From Glossina fuscipes (taxonomy: Eukaryota; Arthropoda; Insecta; Diptera; Glossinidae): 64,000 nt of DNA. Made by a program: the position numbers and the translations under genes. Every line of letters begins with the position of its first letter. The stretch's first letter is position 1. Where the stretch lies: positions 1,777,901 through 1,841,900 of the forward strand of contig NW_023998565.1 in assembly GCF_014805625.2 (NCBI RefSeq), read 5' to 3'. This document shows, one piece after another, positions 35,726-47,018 of this stretch. The notes beneath the pieces are model-generated. The model worked only from the letters and a program-made list of their open reading frames with translations, had not been told where the DNA came from and ran no database searches.

Positions 35726-37374
35726 CTTCCTATCTTGTCATTTTCCCATTTACAAAATTTACTCATTGTGGATGACGACTTAACCGTTTGTCATACCGAT
35801 TTCACGCATATCACACTAAATTTAATACAGTTTGCTAAAATAAAAAGTAATTTAATATACTCTCGTACTCAGACAAACAAGCGCGAAATAGTGGCCTTTA
35901 AGGATTACAATTTCGGTTATGCCTACCAAAAATATGACTTCAATTTTCATGCCACAAAATATTTTTATGGCTTTTTTGAATATATTTTTATGTCGATGAA
36001 TAACTGTAGCACTTAATGTAAGGGTTTGAAATTTGATTTGTATGAAAAGAGTCAAAGAGGCAAAGCAAAAGGAGGAGGAAGAAGGCGAGGACGAAGTAAG
36101 AAAAAATGAAACACATTTTAAACTAAACAAGCAAATGCAATAGTAAAAAAGGGTTTAAGGTCGCTTTTAAATAAAACAAAAAATGCCGGGAAAAGGAAAC
36201 CATGCACTGAACGCACGTATAACGTATACACGTACAATGTATAACGAACGGTAATGTAACATTTACTTGTAAGTTTGCTGTTGAGCATGGATGCGAAGGC
36301 ATTTGTCTTTAACACTTGATTTAACTTTGGTATATTAACCTTTATGAAAACGCACACAAACGTGAGCTCGTACAATAACGTTGAAAACATCTTATTTAAG
36401 GCAACCAAACGTCGAGATGGGTGTCCTTAAAGAAGGGAACGTGTCTTTTGTGCGTGGAATATGAATCTTAATAGATTTAGATAAACATCTACGTAGCATA
36501 TGGACCGATTACATACACATTTATCCATATACATGTATACAGTTCATATAAATGTAAGCGCTTTTCTATATTGATATGCTTAAATGGAATAACTGTATTC
36601 ATCAAATCCATAAACCCATGTAACGCAATATAAAAAAATCATGAATTCTTGGTTCGTAAGTTCTAAGAAAAAAAAACTTCATAGTGGAAAATGTATTGAA
36701 ATAATTCAAATTATTACATAAATTGACAAGTTATTCCTTTTGACTACAATGACAGTATTAAGGATTTAAAAATATCTATAAAACTCTTTTATATGGATGA
36801 CATGATTTTATGGCATTTTGAAAAGAATTTATTACTCAAAGAAATATTTTCTTAAGGAAATCATTAAAAAATAAATTACTTTTTATTATAAGTGGAAAGC
36901 TGATAAATGTACCGCTTTTAACTACTGACCCCCTTTTTCGATTTTCGCACTTAGATCGCAACCCAAATGAAGTAAAAAGAATAGTCTGCCATAAGAGCTC
37001 TAAAAAAGCGAAGAGAAAAAAATTTATTATAAATAAGTTAAAAAACCGCATTCGCCAGCAAGTTTTTAAAACCCATCATCTTAAGCAAATATATGAAAAT
37101 CTCAGAATTCATTGTGAACACGTCAACATTTCGGCGAGGAGATTACATCCACTTTTGCACATATAGTTGACAACGTGAATAGTTTTCAAAATAAGTTAAA
37201 TTGTTAGATAGACGGACGAATATGATGAAGATTACGCCCTCTCGCATTTGTGAAGCGAATTTCTAGTTATTGCGAACAAAATCATCTTTTTAACAAGCGA
37301 ACGTTGGCTATGATATAACAAATGTAGTTTATATTAAGTCAGAAAATTATATTCTGCTGTGGTGCCAAATTTTT
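35726..37374. other. Gene-free stretch, 35726-37374
   Basis: AT-rich DNA. The minus frame at 36118-36408 starts at TTG, not ATG, and that at 35852-36130 has no family resemblance. No repeats of note. Confidence 0.5.
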
Positions 37375-37500
37375 TGAGTTGTCTTCTGGCCGATTTGCTC
37401 CAATTTTAACGCCAACCTGCATGGAACAGTTTGTAATGTTTTTGGCAAATTTGAAGTCTCCCTATTTTTGCGTCGAGGAGAATCTTTGCCTCAGATATTA
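37375..37500 (-). repeat. Dispersed repeat family B, copy 2
   Basis: On the minus strand: a GGAGACTTCAAATTTGCC block, AAAAACATTACAAACTG, CATGCAGGTTGGCGTTAAAA and TTGGAGCAAATCGGCC. These are diverged forms of the family B blocks in the same order as at 16.9 kb. Confidence 0.6.
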
Positions 37501-37839
37501 CACAGACAGAAAGACGGGCGCAGACAGAGGGACAGTCGTGCTCTAATCAATTCCTTTTTTACTGGTTAAAAATATATACACTTTATTGAGTTTGTGGAGC
37601 TTCCTTCTGGGTTTTGCAAACGTTTTCACGTTACTACTGCAATTCTTATACCCACTGAAGAATGGGAATACACTCATTTTGTCACAATGTGTGGAACACC
37701 TAAAAGGGAGCTTCAGAGACGCTATGAAGTATATATATTCCTGATCAGCAATAAATTCGGAACCGACTAAGCCGTATCTGTGTATCCGGGTTTTTATGTG
37801 TTTGCGCGGTGTGTATTATTGAAACTCTTTTCGTCACAA

Positions 37840-37915
37840 AAATGAAGATATCGATTTCAAATTTGTAGAAATAGAGGAAGTTTCCGTACGCAGGTCGGCA
37901 TTGAAAATTAGCCGT
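37840..37915 (+). repeat. Dispersed repeat family B, copy 3
   Basis: AAATGAAGATATCGATTTCA, AATTTGTAGAAATAG, GGAAGTTTCCGTACGCAGG and TCGGCATTGAAAATTAGCC, matching family B. It lies only about 340 bases from copy 2 in the opposite orientation. Confidence 0.6.
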
Positions 37916-39925
37916 GTTAATCAAAGCACACGTAGGCAATAAAGCGTAAACTAAACGCAACTTCGCTTTTCTAAACAAAAATGATTGTTTTCTTGTTTAC
38001 TCGCAAATTATAAAATATAGAAGGCTGATATTTTCCGCATTTACTTTACGAAATGCTCTACTATTTACGTGCACAGATGTAAAAATTTTACCATGCCCAA
38101 AAAATTGTAAGTGATAAAATGTTCTTTTTTTCACTCTTTTCAGGCTTTATACTTATTAATGATAATGGTAAACAAAATAGAATGAATATATATTATTTGC
38201 CCAAATGGGTGCTAGTTCTAAAATAAATATGGCAGTTGGCACAATGTGATAGATTAATTTTTTCTTAACAGTACCATCCATATGGATATCAAATAAAATG
38301 GCCAGCATCTATATTGATAGCAAAGATAAAAAAGAGAGGCAACAAGCCAGGTGTATTAATTCCAAATTAAATATCGCGGACATCACGACGTAGTCGATTA
38401 ATTTTTATTTAATAAGAATGTTAATTTTACATTAATTATGGTGAACATCGCGGCGGAGTAGATTACATTATTCTTAGCAATGCCTTTTAGAGAACCAAAG
38501 ATAAATTTTTTCCCATGCACTTTCTTATAACTAGAAATAGAAAGCATTGGTTGCTTAAAGATTTGAATTGTGGTGTGTATGCGAAATTTTCCCCCAGTCA
38601 AATATAACTTTCTTACTTGTTAATTTTTGTGTACAAAAACTCACATGTAGAGAGATTAAAAACAATTGATTAGACGATCATTATGCAACACTGTTGAAAA
38701 GACAATGACGTGCAAGCATGCTCGTATAATGTAGTACTTATAAAGCACGGTTTCTACATTACACGGTGCAAAATTTGTGATTATTATAACACTATTTTTC
38801 TGTTGTTTCAATAATGGGAATCGCTTACTTTATTGCCACAGAAAAAATCTGCCTTTTTTTTTTAAGTGACAATACACCTTTGATAAAATTTTCTGCTTGT
38901 TTTGTTTAGTATTTTAAAATAAAAATAGTTGAAAATGGATATATGTAGTAAACAACAGTTTAGTTTAGTGCGTAATAACTGTAATTTGAGGTACGTACAA
39001 AATTAAGTTATAACGTTTACCATAAACCTAATTTTGAACCTAAATTTAGATGGCGACTGACAAGATCAAGAAGCAAACAAAACAAAATTAATTTTTGATC
39101 ACCTCAGATAACTTCCGTTGTATATCATCATAATGATGAATTTCTTATTTTTCTTTTCTTTTATAAAAACTTGAAGTTAACATCTTTTTTTATTTACATA
39201 AGTTTATTTGAAATTTTGCGCTTTAAGACTTGGTTCCAATACAACGCGGGATTTTAAAGTTTCGTACAACACGTTTTCGATACAGCATAACAAGAATTAA
39301 TCGTGTTATACGATTGATGCTTTTGTAGCAAATTAAGAAGGAAAGACCACGCAACATATATATACGCAAACTTATATAGTAATAGAGAAAAGCGGCTTTT
39401 TGAACGTAGTGTTTAACACAAAAGGAATTGTGAATGAATACCAATATCGCAACTACCGGAATTTCAATATCACGTAAAGGCGCATCGCGATTTTGGTTAA
39501 ATATCATATATATTCTCTTAAGGTCATTACACGTCTACAGGATCGGTTTATTTTCGTTGTTGTATTCTTGACGCGATTCATTCAAGTTATTTTTGCGGTA
39601 TTGACCTATTAATAAAAGAAGAAATATCTTTCACATCTGTCAATCGTCGAACTTTCAACGTCAGACTTGTGTAGGTCAAACTCAAATCGAATTAACTTAT
39701 CCTAAGTTTCTATGGTAATCAAAACTACTTGTTGACAGGCTGAAATTATTGAAGTTTTCAAACCTTCGAATGCTGCGTCCAACATTGTACATCCAACGTA
39801 ATCTTTTAAGAATCTTAAACGTAAGTTTGCAAAAGATACGATGTAGAAGTTTAACAACATTTGCTCACTTAATAAGTTCCTTAAGTATTTAGATATATTT
39901 AGAATTTCTTAAATTTATATTATAG
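37916..39925. other. Gene-free stretch, 37916-39925
   Basis: No supported gene. A 94-codon ATG frame on the minus strand (39507-39226) has no recognised motif, and its length is expected by chance in this base composition. Confidence 0.45.
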
Positions 39926-39931
39926 ATGAGT

Positions 39932-40004
39932 TACGGCATAGCTGAATGATAAGATTCGCGACTACAAATGGGTGGTCGCAAGTTCGAATCTCATTACGAT
40001 AGAT
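39932..40004 (+). repeat. tRNA-like sequence (possible SINE head or tRNA relic), copy 1
   Basis: Box A-like TAGCTGAATGATAAG (39939-39953) and box B-like AGTTCGAATCT (39981-39991) are spaced as in a tRNA. Between them GCGAC and GTCGC can form a five-base stem. The presumed acceptor strands (TACGGCA and TACGATA) pair only partly and the D stem is weak, so a functional tRNA is unlikely. It shares order, spacing and the CGCGAC...TCGC centre with the minus-strand sequence at 12.5 kb, which argues for a tRNA-derived repeat family rather than chance. Confidence 0.5.
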
Positions 40005-42593
40005 CAAGCCTTGTACGTAACTGTATATATAGTTAACTAAGACTTATGTTCGCTTGTTAATACGTTAAACCTGAATACATTTTATAATGTTTGCTTCTGA
40101 TTGTTATTTTTCGCTCTAATGCGTAGTGATGTAACCTAAGACCTAAGTGCAAGTGTTGCTTACTGCAGGCAGTAGTGAATATATAGAAGTAAATAAATAT
40201 TTAAAAAACTAATTCAATTTTCACGTTAATTGAAAATATTTCATAAATTTTAAAAAATTTTTGACAACGCTTTTACGCGGATACAAATGTTATAATTAAA
40301 AAATGAAAATAAAGCATTTGCAAGAATCCAAAAAATACTTGTCTCTCGATTCGTGTAATAACCTTGCGTTCTTTACCTACACTGAATAATGTGATTTCTA
40401 AAAATGCATATACATACATCGAAATATATATGACTTAATGAAGGCGTCGTAAGCAACGTCTATGCCAATGATTCGGCGATTAGATGGAGTAAAAATAATT
40501 TAATGAAACGTTAAAGCGACTGGCGCTGTTTTCATAAAAAAAAATATCTGGATGGTCAAAACTACGTTGAATTGTAGACAAACAGTTTTATGTGAATACA
40601 GACGGCACTTAATTTACGCATCGTAATGCAATCGCATAAAAATTGCTTTAGTCTACTGGTAAAACTGATAAAAATAATATTATTGTATTACTGTCGGATT
40701 TGAGCTCTCGTTCAGCATGTTTAGAACATAGCTATGAAGCGTAAAATTTGACGTTGAATATCTGCAGGCCTTTTATTAAACAGCAGAAGGAAGAAGAACT
40801 CTTTTTCCGCGTTATTTGTTCAAATATGGTTTTCAATGCTAAAGCTGATCAAACACTTTAGTGGCAAAGATTATATAATATATATGAAGAAATATAATCT
40901 CAAGAGATGGAAATCCGGTCGATATTCGACGATATGACAACAATGTTACCATATCATCCATGAAACGGTAAAGATTTAGCATTACAAAGGAAATATTGAT
41001 ATGAAGATGTTGATTTTCGATAATAGTTTATATGAACCTCTTAACAACTTCACACAAACATCGTTTATTACCCAAAGTAATTCAAGGTCATTTCCTTCGA
41101 TGCAATAAATTGCGAAATTCATTTCTGAAAAATTAGTAATTCCATGCCATACCAGAGTCAAATGACAAGGAATTGTGCAATATACGAGAAGACTTGACTA
41201 TTACTTTATCAAAATTTTTTCAAACTAAATAATTCGCACAAAACGAAAATAAAAATGCTGCATTTTGAATATAATTGCGCAAGTCTTTTGGGAAATATGT
41301 TGAGAAAGAAAGAAGCAACAACAATGGGAATAACAATTCATAGTAATGTACGTATGTTTTGTTGGTAAAGGTGTAAACTTTATATACCTCTGCCAACACC
41401 AACCAAAACAACATCAACAATAACAGTTAGTGAAATGCACAAACACTCATGTATAACGTAAAGACTTTTAACAACGTTAGGTTTTATTTATGGTATAACG
41501 AAAGAGATGTGTATAGAATGTCGGATATGATGGCGCATAATTCATACTTTATAGCAACCACGGAGTTAACTGAAGATAATCATAAAGTTAACGCCCCTTG
41601 AGTTTTATTTTTAACTTTGTTATATTTCGCTGCTCCTCCTTTTAATAGACATCAAGCATAAATACGTCGTTAGGTAGTGTGTAAAATTATAAATATGTTT
41701 GGGTGCAATGCAAACTGTTGAATTGGAGGATTCTCAATTACACACAATACACGTCACATACACAATACAAACATAAGTCTTCATGAGGAAAATCGACTAT
41801 ATTTTATGTCTTAGAAAAATATAATAGAATGTTCTTACGTGAAGATTAACGCTTCAAATTAAACTCTTGTATTAAGTCTTTCATCTAAAAAACACGAACA
41901 GGTACGATATAATGCATCTGATCCATATTAAGCGTAAATCGAGCTGCAAGCTTAAAACCATTGCAATATAGCACAAAAACTAGGAATCCTGAGCCGAAAC
42001 ACAGACCTTTCAAACTGTTTCATGTAAAATTCGCGTAAGCATTTTTAGGCAATTTCAATTGCCTTTGCATAACCTACGTCCTCCTTTGGTTAAAAGAAAC
42101 GGAACGGTTAAAAAAAATTAATTTTTGGAATAAGCTGAAATCCCTGTTCGTCTGTTCTTTCCGTCGTCTGCCGTTTGGCTTACATGAATAATGTAGCAGC
42201 ATTCTCTTTTTAAACATTTTTAACGTTATTCGCGTCTCTTTTAATATACTAATTTCTTTTCTCCTTAAGCGTAGGTTGTTGAATTAGACTGAATTCTTCT
42301 GTTCAGGAAATTAATATCCTACTATTATCGTTCCACGATATTCTTAAGTCAGAGAAAAAGCGTTCAATGAGCGTGCATTAAATTGAGAAGATTTTCAAGA
42401 GATAATTTAACGACGGTTATATCCTACCCGCGCTACGGTTTTATCTTTAGTATCCTTGAATTAGGTCTTTCTGATCTGTGTGGATTGCGTCTTGTGCTTG
42501 CCTGGTCTAGCTAAAATAGTTTTTTCAACTTTCAATTTGTAATATTATGGGTCAAAAAATCATTGCTAGAAGGAAGCTTTACTTTTCTGCCGA
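40005..42593. other. Gene-free stretch, 40005-42593
   Basis: AT-rich DNA without a supported gene. The bases just after the tRNA-like head, where a SINE body would lie, show no tail repeat. The other tRNA-like copy has no obvious similarity in its following sequence. Confidence 0.45.
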
Positions 42594-43429
42594 TTGCTAG
42601 TTGTAAATATTGTAGACAAAATCATTATTGATTGCAAACACCAATACGGTTATTGGAAACGCGGTCACAAAAGTAGTTGGGTTATGAAGTGCCCATACAC
42701 AACCTCCGTTTTTACGACGATAACGCTTAATAGCCATGATTACTACTCTACTTACTCGCTTGAGTTACAATTTCTATTTCTAAATGGATTTCGGTCTCAA
42801 ATCGCGCTCTTAATATATTTTGTATCTTCATCCGTGCATTTTTTCCGACTTGCTGTAGAAGTAACATTCTTCTCCCATTGTATGAAAGCGAAGCAGTCCT
42901 CATTACTGGTGAAATTGCGCGGACGTACTATAACTAACCAGAATACTTTTGGTGTCTTATCGTCTATCGCTCGGTTTTCGCAGCTTTCCAAAAATTGCAT
43001 TTATTTAACGATTGCATTTATTTACGATTTCAATAAAGATTTCGTTCCGTTTCAGTTAATAATCACTTATTGAAGTTGATTTGAACTTCAAACACAGGCT
43101 CCCCTTCAAATCTAACTAGATCAGTAAATTCTTATCTTCACAATAGATCTCTAAAAATACTTTTTGACTTCTTGCCTTTTAGCTACCTCAAAATTACATA
43201 AGATATCCCCGAACTTGACCGATTATGTTCTGTTTTATTATTTGCTCTTAATGATCTTACAACGCCAGTTAGTAAATCCGTCAGTTTACATATCCAGCAC
43301 CAAGGAATGGATTATATACATTTTATCAAAAAATTTGCTATATACAGATGGAAGCGTCAGATCACAAAGTGCACATATTTTTAATCACTATCAAATTCAC
43401 CATTTCCCTAAGACCGCCTGCGTAATGTG
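42594..43429 (+). other. Region with unusually long open frames, product unknown
   Basis: Plus frame 42594-43073 is open for 159 codons, but its first ATG is about 29 codons in and the remaining translation is not recognisable. A second 159-codon frame in the same register (43164-43643) runs into repeat family B. A hydrophilic 67-codon minus frame (ATG at 43000, stop at 42797) overlaps the first; its composition is more protein-like. I cannot assign a product. These may be traces of a decayed element. Confidence 0.25.
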
Positions 43430-43632
43430 GGCATTGGAAATGGGCCAGTTCGGCCGAGGGAAAGAGGTTTTCAAAAGCCATAAAGAATTGGTTTCTAGGC
43501 ACGTTTTTCCGTATTCTCGTCTGTCTATTTTTTTACCTATGGTAAACGTACTTGTGGACGCAAAAATGAAAATCTCGGCTTCAAATGTGACAATAAACAT
43601 TGGAAGTTTTTGTACACAGATTGGCACCCACA
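43430..43632 (+). repeat. Dispersed repeat family B, copy 4
   Basis: GGGCATTGGAAATGGGCCAG and TTCGGCC at 43430-43455. Then AAATGAAAATCTCGGCTTCA, an AACATTGGAAGTTTTTGTAC block and AGATTGGCACCC at 43563-43630. The two parts sit about 110 bases apart, suggesting the family is a tandem or longer composite element. Confidence 0.65.
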
Positions 43633-44869
43633 GTAGAACGTAGTGTTTTAAAATCTCAAAAATGATGAGCTTTAAAACTTAAACATTAGAAATAGAGAAC
43701 ATCTCAAATTGACTCATTTTTTTGCAGTTTGGAAAAATGCTTTAAACAGGTGCGGTGTTTTAGAAATTTTTAATAATTTGTTACTACGTCAACATACCCA
43801 TAAAAAAATAAAGGTTATCAAGTAAGGAAAATTCTTGTTTTAGCTGAACGTTTCAAGGACAAAAGTGCAAATCCAGTTACAAAGTACCTCATAATATGCC
43901 ATAAGATAGGCCTGAAAGCTATTCACGTTGTGTAATTTATTCATTTATTTGTGTATATGCACAAAAGATTAGCTACAGTAAACAGCCGATAGGGAATAAC
44001 GTCAAACGAAATTTAGATGGGTTATGTCGTGCAGATAAAGAGCAAACCTACAGATAAATAGGTTAAATATCTATAATATATACTTAATCTGAATATCTAA
44101 AGTTGTGTAGTTCCTTGTGTTTAATTCGATAATTTATCAATTATATTGTTGACAAAAAAAAAAAAAAAAGAATTACTTCTCCATTTGTACGTAATAACGA
44201 AGTTAGTCCTCGTTGTGAATCACCCTTACCTGTACATTGTCAATTAGGAGGAGAGCATTTAGGCCCGTTTTTCCTAAATAGTTTTTGAAATAGCTGAGCA
44301 ACCCGGCCAGTCAAATTTAGAAAACAGTTCATTAACAGACATTCACTTGTGACACCCATCTACGATAAGATTAACAATTGGATATGAGACAAGAAGTAGT
44401 TATAGAATCATCAAAACGACAGTAGGGCAATGATTAGTATCAAAAGTTTGTCTTATGACGAATTGAACTTTATCGTGTGGCAGTCTTAATCGCCAGAGTG
44501 TTCAACAGTTTATAATTAGTCTTTCTTTGAGATAACCGAAGGGTAACAAAATTCCTTAAGAGTCGGAAAGCAAAGTTAAAAGTTAAAATTAATAAGCAAG
44601 GGGGATGACGACACATCTCCTTGAATATCAGAAGGGTCAATCTTCCGCTTTCAAGGCTGATCTTCATACGGACACGTAAGACAAACATTGTGTTTGGATT
44701 GCTTCAATCATATCGACATAATACTCGTAACAGAAAGACAAAATAACAGATACATATTCAACTAACGGTCTAACTAAAGACCTGTTCCTGCATATGAATC
44801 GTATAACATGAAAGCTGTGAAAGTGGCCACTTTGCCTTCAAAAACTACGTTCAGATCATTAAACGACAA
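43633..44869. other. Gene-free stretch, 43633-44869
   Basis: No gene. An A run of about 17 lies at 44153-44169. It could be the tail of a plus-strand retroelement, but no element body is recognisable upstream. Confidence 0.45.
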
Positions 44870-45560
44870 AGTCGAGTCACGAAGTCTCTGCGTTTAACTT
44901 ATAATTGAAAGTGGTGGAAGACCCTCTGCTGCAAGACATAGTTTTATTTTTTTTATATTCAATGACGTCCCATTTATATAAGACCAGCAAATAAACATAA
45001 ATCAGATTCCACTCCACGGAAACCTTCAAAATTGTGTGAGGAGTAAAACAGCTTAACATCGTATATGCGTACATTAGTACATCCAAATGTTGAATTATAT
45101 TGGGAAAATCATTTATATTTAAGCAAAAAACAAACGGACCTAGATGGCCTTCCTGTGGCATCTCAGATTTCACCGATATATGCAAAAAAAGATGCAATTT
45201 ATATAAAATGCTTTGTATACGACTAATAATATATGAAAAGAAGGCATTTAACCAGAGCAGACGTTAAGCCAATTTGTTCCAACTTAAAAATCAATTGATC
45301 ATGACTAATTTTATCAAACGTCTTACACAACGCCCGTATAAATAACATCTCTCTGATTGCCAATTTTAAAAGAACACAAGACATAACCCGCGAATTCCAA
45401 GAAATTAACAACAGCGAATTTGCCATTCACAAAGCCATCCTGATGCCGTGAGAGAACTGATTTTGTAGGGCTAACTAATCGAATTGTTAAAAGTTTTGCA
45501 AGAAGTTTTAACAGAAAGGAGGATCGCGCAGTATCTATGAAGTTCTCAGTAGATTGTGTA
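44870..45560 (-). mobile_element. Jockey-type LINE reverse transcriptase relic
   Basis: On the minus strand, in shifting frames and in proper order, these blocks appear. KLLAKLLTIRL is followed by HQDGFVNGK (the QHGF..GRS block) near 45440-45540. FDKISHDQLIFKLEQIGL lies near 45290-45345. PQEGHLGPFVFCLNINDFPN is followed by LDVLMYAYTML. CSRGSSTTFNYKLNAE lies near 44890. The YADD catalytic box reads YAYT, and the first catalytic Asp of the FDK motif is lost in a frameshift, so the enzyme is dead. Content resembles the late-RT segment at 21.0-21.4 kb and the plus-strand piece at 57.4 kb. Confidence 0.8.
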
Positions 45561-46740
45561 CTGTCAGATTTATGTAACGGTAAAATACCACTACACTTCT
45601 AGATAGAAGTAAATCATGGTAGTTGGTTTACTCAAAATAATGCAATGAATAGGTGTTGATCTTCTTCGACGCTTACTAGCAGCACCAATATTCTTGATCG
45701 ATCGTACGTTTTGATGTTGGCCTTAACAAATTTTTTATACATCCCTTTTCTTCAAATTGCTTCATAACTTTGCTCACAAAAAGCTGAGATGAACGATTAT
45801 ATCGATCGTAACCTGTTCGTAATGCGCGGAATATACCTATTACATAATTATTAGTAGGTGTTTATTATTTTAGCACGTTCAGTGATGGTTAAAAAATCCG
45901 TACTGTAAAATGGCAAACGTTACACTAAACATATGGTGCGCTGGGTGGCACTTCTAGAGGTAATTAAGAATCTGTAAGTTAACTTTCGTACGCGACGACA
46001 TCGACAATTGATAAACGTCGTCGACTCGATCATGCAAACCTCTTACATCAGTTTCGTTGTTCGTTCCTTCATTTGTAAATGAAAAGCAGAAAAAGAGAGA
46101 AATTTTTGTTTAATTGTGGGTTTCAAAATGCAAAAAAGCTGGATCTGCTCCTTGATAAATGAATAAACTATGAAAGATATAGTATACCAATAGTTATCGA
46201 ATAAATTGGAAACAAAAGAGCAAATAAATTTTAGAAATAAAGAAATTTATATAATTTTGTAAAATGGAAAAAAAACCCGCGTGAGGCAGAAATATAAATA
46301 TAAAAAAAGTGTGTAAGTAAATTAGTTTTTACATTTTTGTACATCTTTTGACATACTTCTTAGTGCATTTGCAATAGACGAAAATACGTCGTAATGATCG
46401 CAAGGATTCTCCTAACAAATTATGTACATTGTGGTGGCATTTAATGTGTTATTTCTGGTATACTTGGTTTGTTTATAGCTGTAGTGTTATAGGTGAGCAA
46501 GTCTGAGGTCAATATGTCGAGTATAGCTTAGAAACGCAAGTAAACGCACGTATGTGATTTAAAATTTAAAAAATTTACCTTTTGTTTTCTTTTTGTTAGT
46601 TTCAACTAGAAAATGAAGACCAAGAAAGAAAGACATCATCTAATGCACGCTCTGTTTCCTCTTATCTTAGTCAAATTCTTTATGTTTGTACTCCATTCAA
46701 TTTGATCTAAAGTAATTCGTTATGGTAACAAACGTCGAAT
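45561..46740. other. Gene-free stretch, 45561-46740
   Basis: AT-rich DNA downstream (on the minus strand) of the small gene at 46.8-47.0 kb. No other gene, repeat copy or RNA structure is evident. Confidence 0.45.
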
Positions 46741-46750
46741 TTTATTTATA

Positions 46751-46756
46751 TTTATT
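46751..46756 (-). terminator. AATAAA polyadenylation signal (minus)
   Basis: AATAAA on the minus strand 37 bases after the TAA stop of the candidate gene; a second AATAAA follows at 46746-46741. The distance suits a very short 3' UTR. Confidence 0.4.
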
Positions 46757-46792
46757 TTCTATGTGCGTTATTTACACATTTAATATATTTGT

Positions 46793-47018
46793 TTAACACG
46801 TCTTCATGTGGTGTAGGCGGAATCGAAACATTTCGCCCTTCTCCGTCTCAAAGGCAATTCTCTGTCGGAAAGTTCGATTCTCTTCCGGCAAGTAGTTCAA
46901 AGCAATGTGTCGAGGCATTCCTCTTAAAATTTATATATTGAATAAAAACAAAACGATTATTTATTAACATTTACTTACCTTTCACAAATTCAAATTTTTT
47001 TTTTTCTTTTTTGGTTTG
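46793..47018 (-). CDS. Candidate small gene, last two coding exons, function unknown
   Basis: Two minus-strand exons fit together. The first runs 47018-46979 after TTAATCTCAG and ends AAAG|GTAAGT, encoding QTKKEKKKFEFVK plus one base. A 58-base intron (46978-46921, ending AG) leads to a second exon, 46920-46793. It continues in phase with GMPRHIALNYLPEENRTF and RQRIAFETEKGEMFRFRL and ends HHMKTC-TAA. The second exon uses GAG, AAG, CGA, TTC and GCC codons, clearly richer in third-position G/C than its surroundings, and AATAAA follows the stop. Upstream exons are uncertain. A donor at about 47394 after MKTYYMEITYLK would be in phase. Alternatively an ATG at 47068 (MNIYAALLNGLVPL) would join if one A of an 11-A run were an error. 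I do not recognise the protein. Confidence 0.42.

Noticed and set aside
35533..36016. Two plus frames with Leu-Ser repeats
   Set aside because: They arise from the (CT)n microsatellite; the flanking parts match nothing.
39223..39507. 94-codon minus ATG frame
   Set aside because: The length is expected by chance in this base composition; no motif, splice context or polyadenylation signal supports it.
44153..44169. Poly-A run as evidence of a processed pseudogene or retroelement
   Set aside because: No coding or element sequence is recognisable upstream, and A runs are common here.
46873..46885. GTTCGATTCTC, resembling a tRNA box B
   Set aside because: No box A at the proper distance, and the sequence is better explained as a coding exon on the minus strand.
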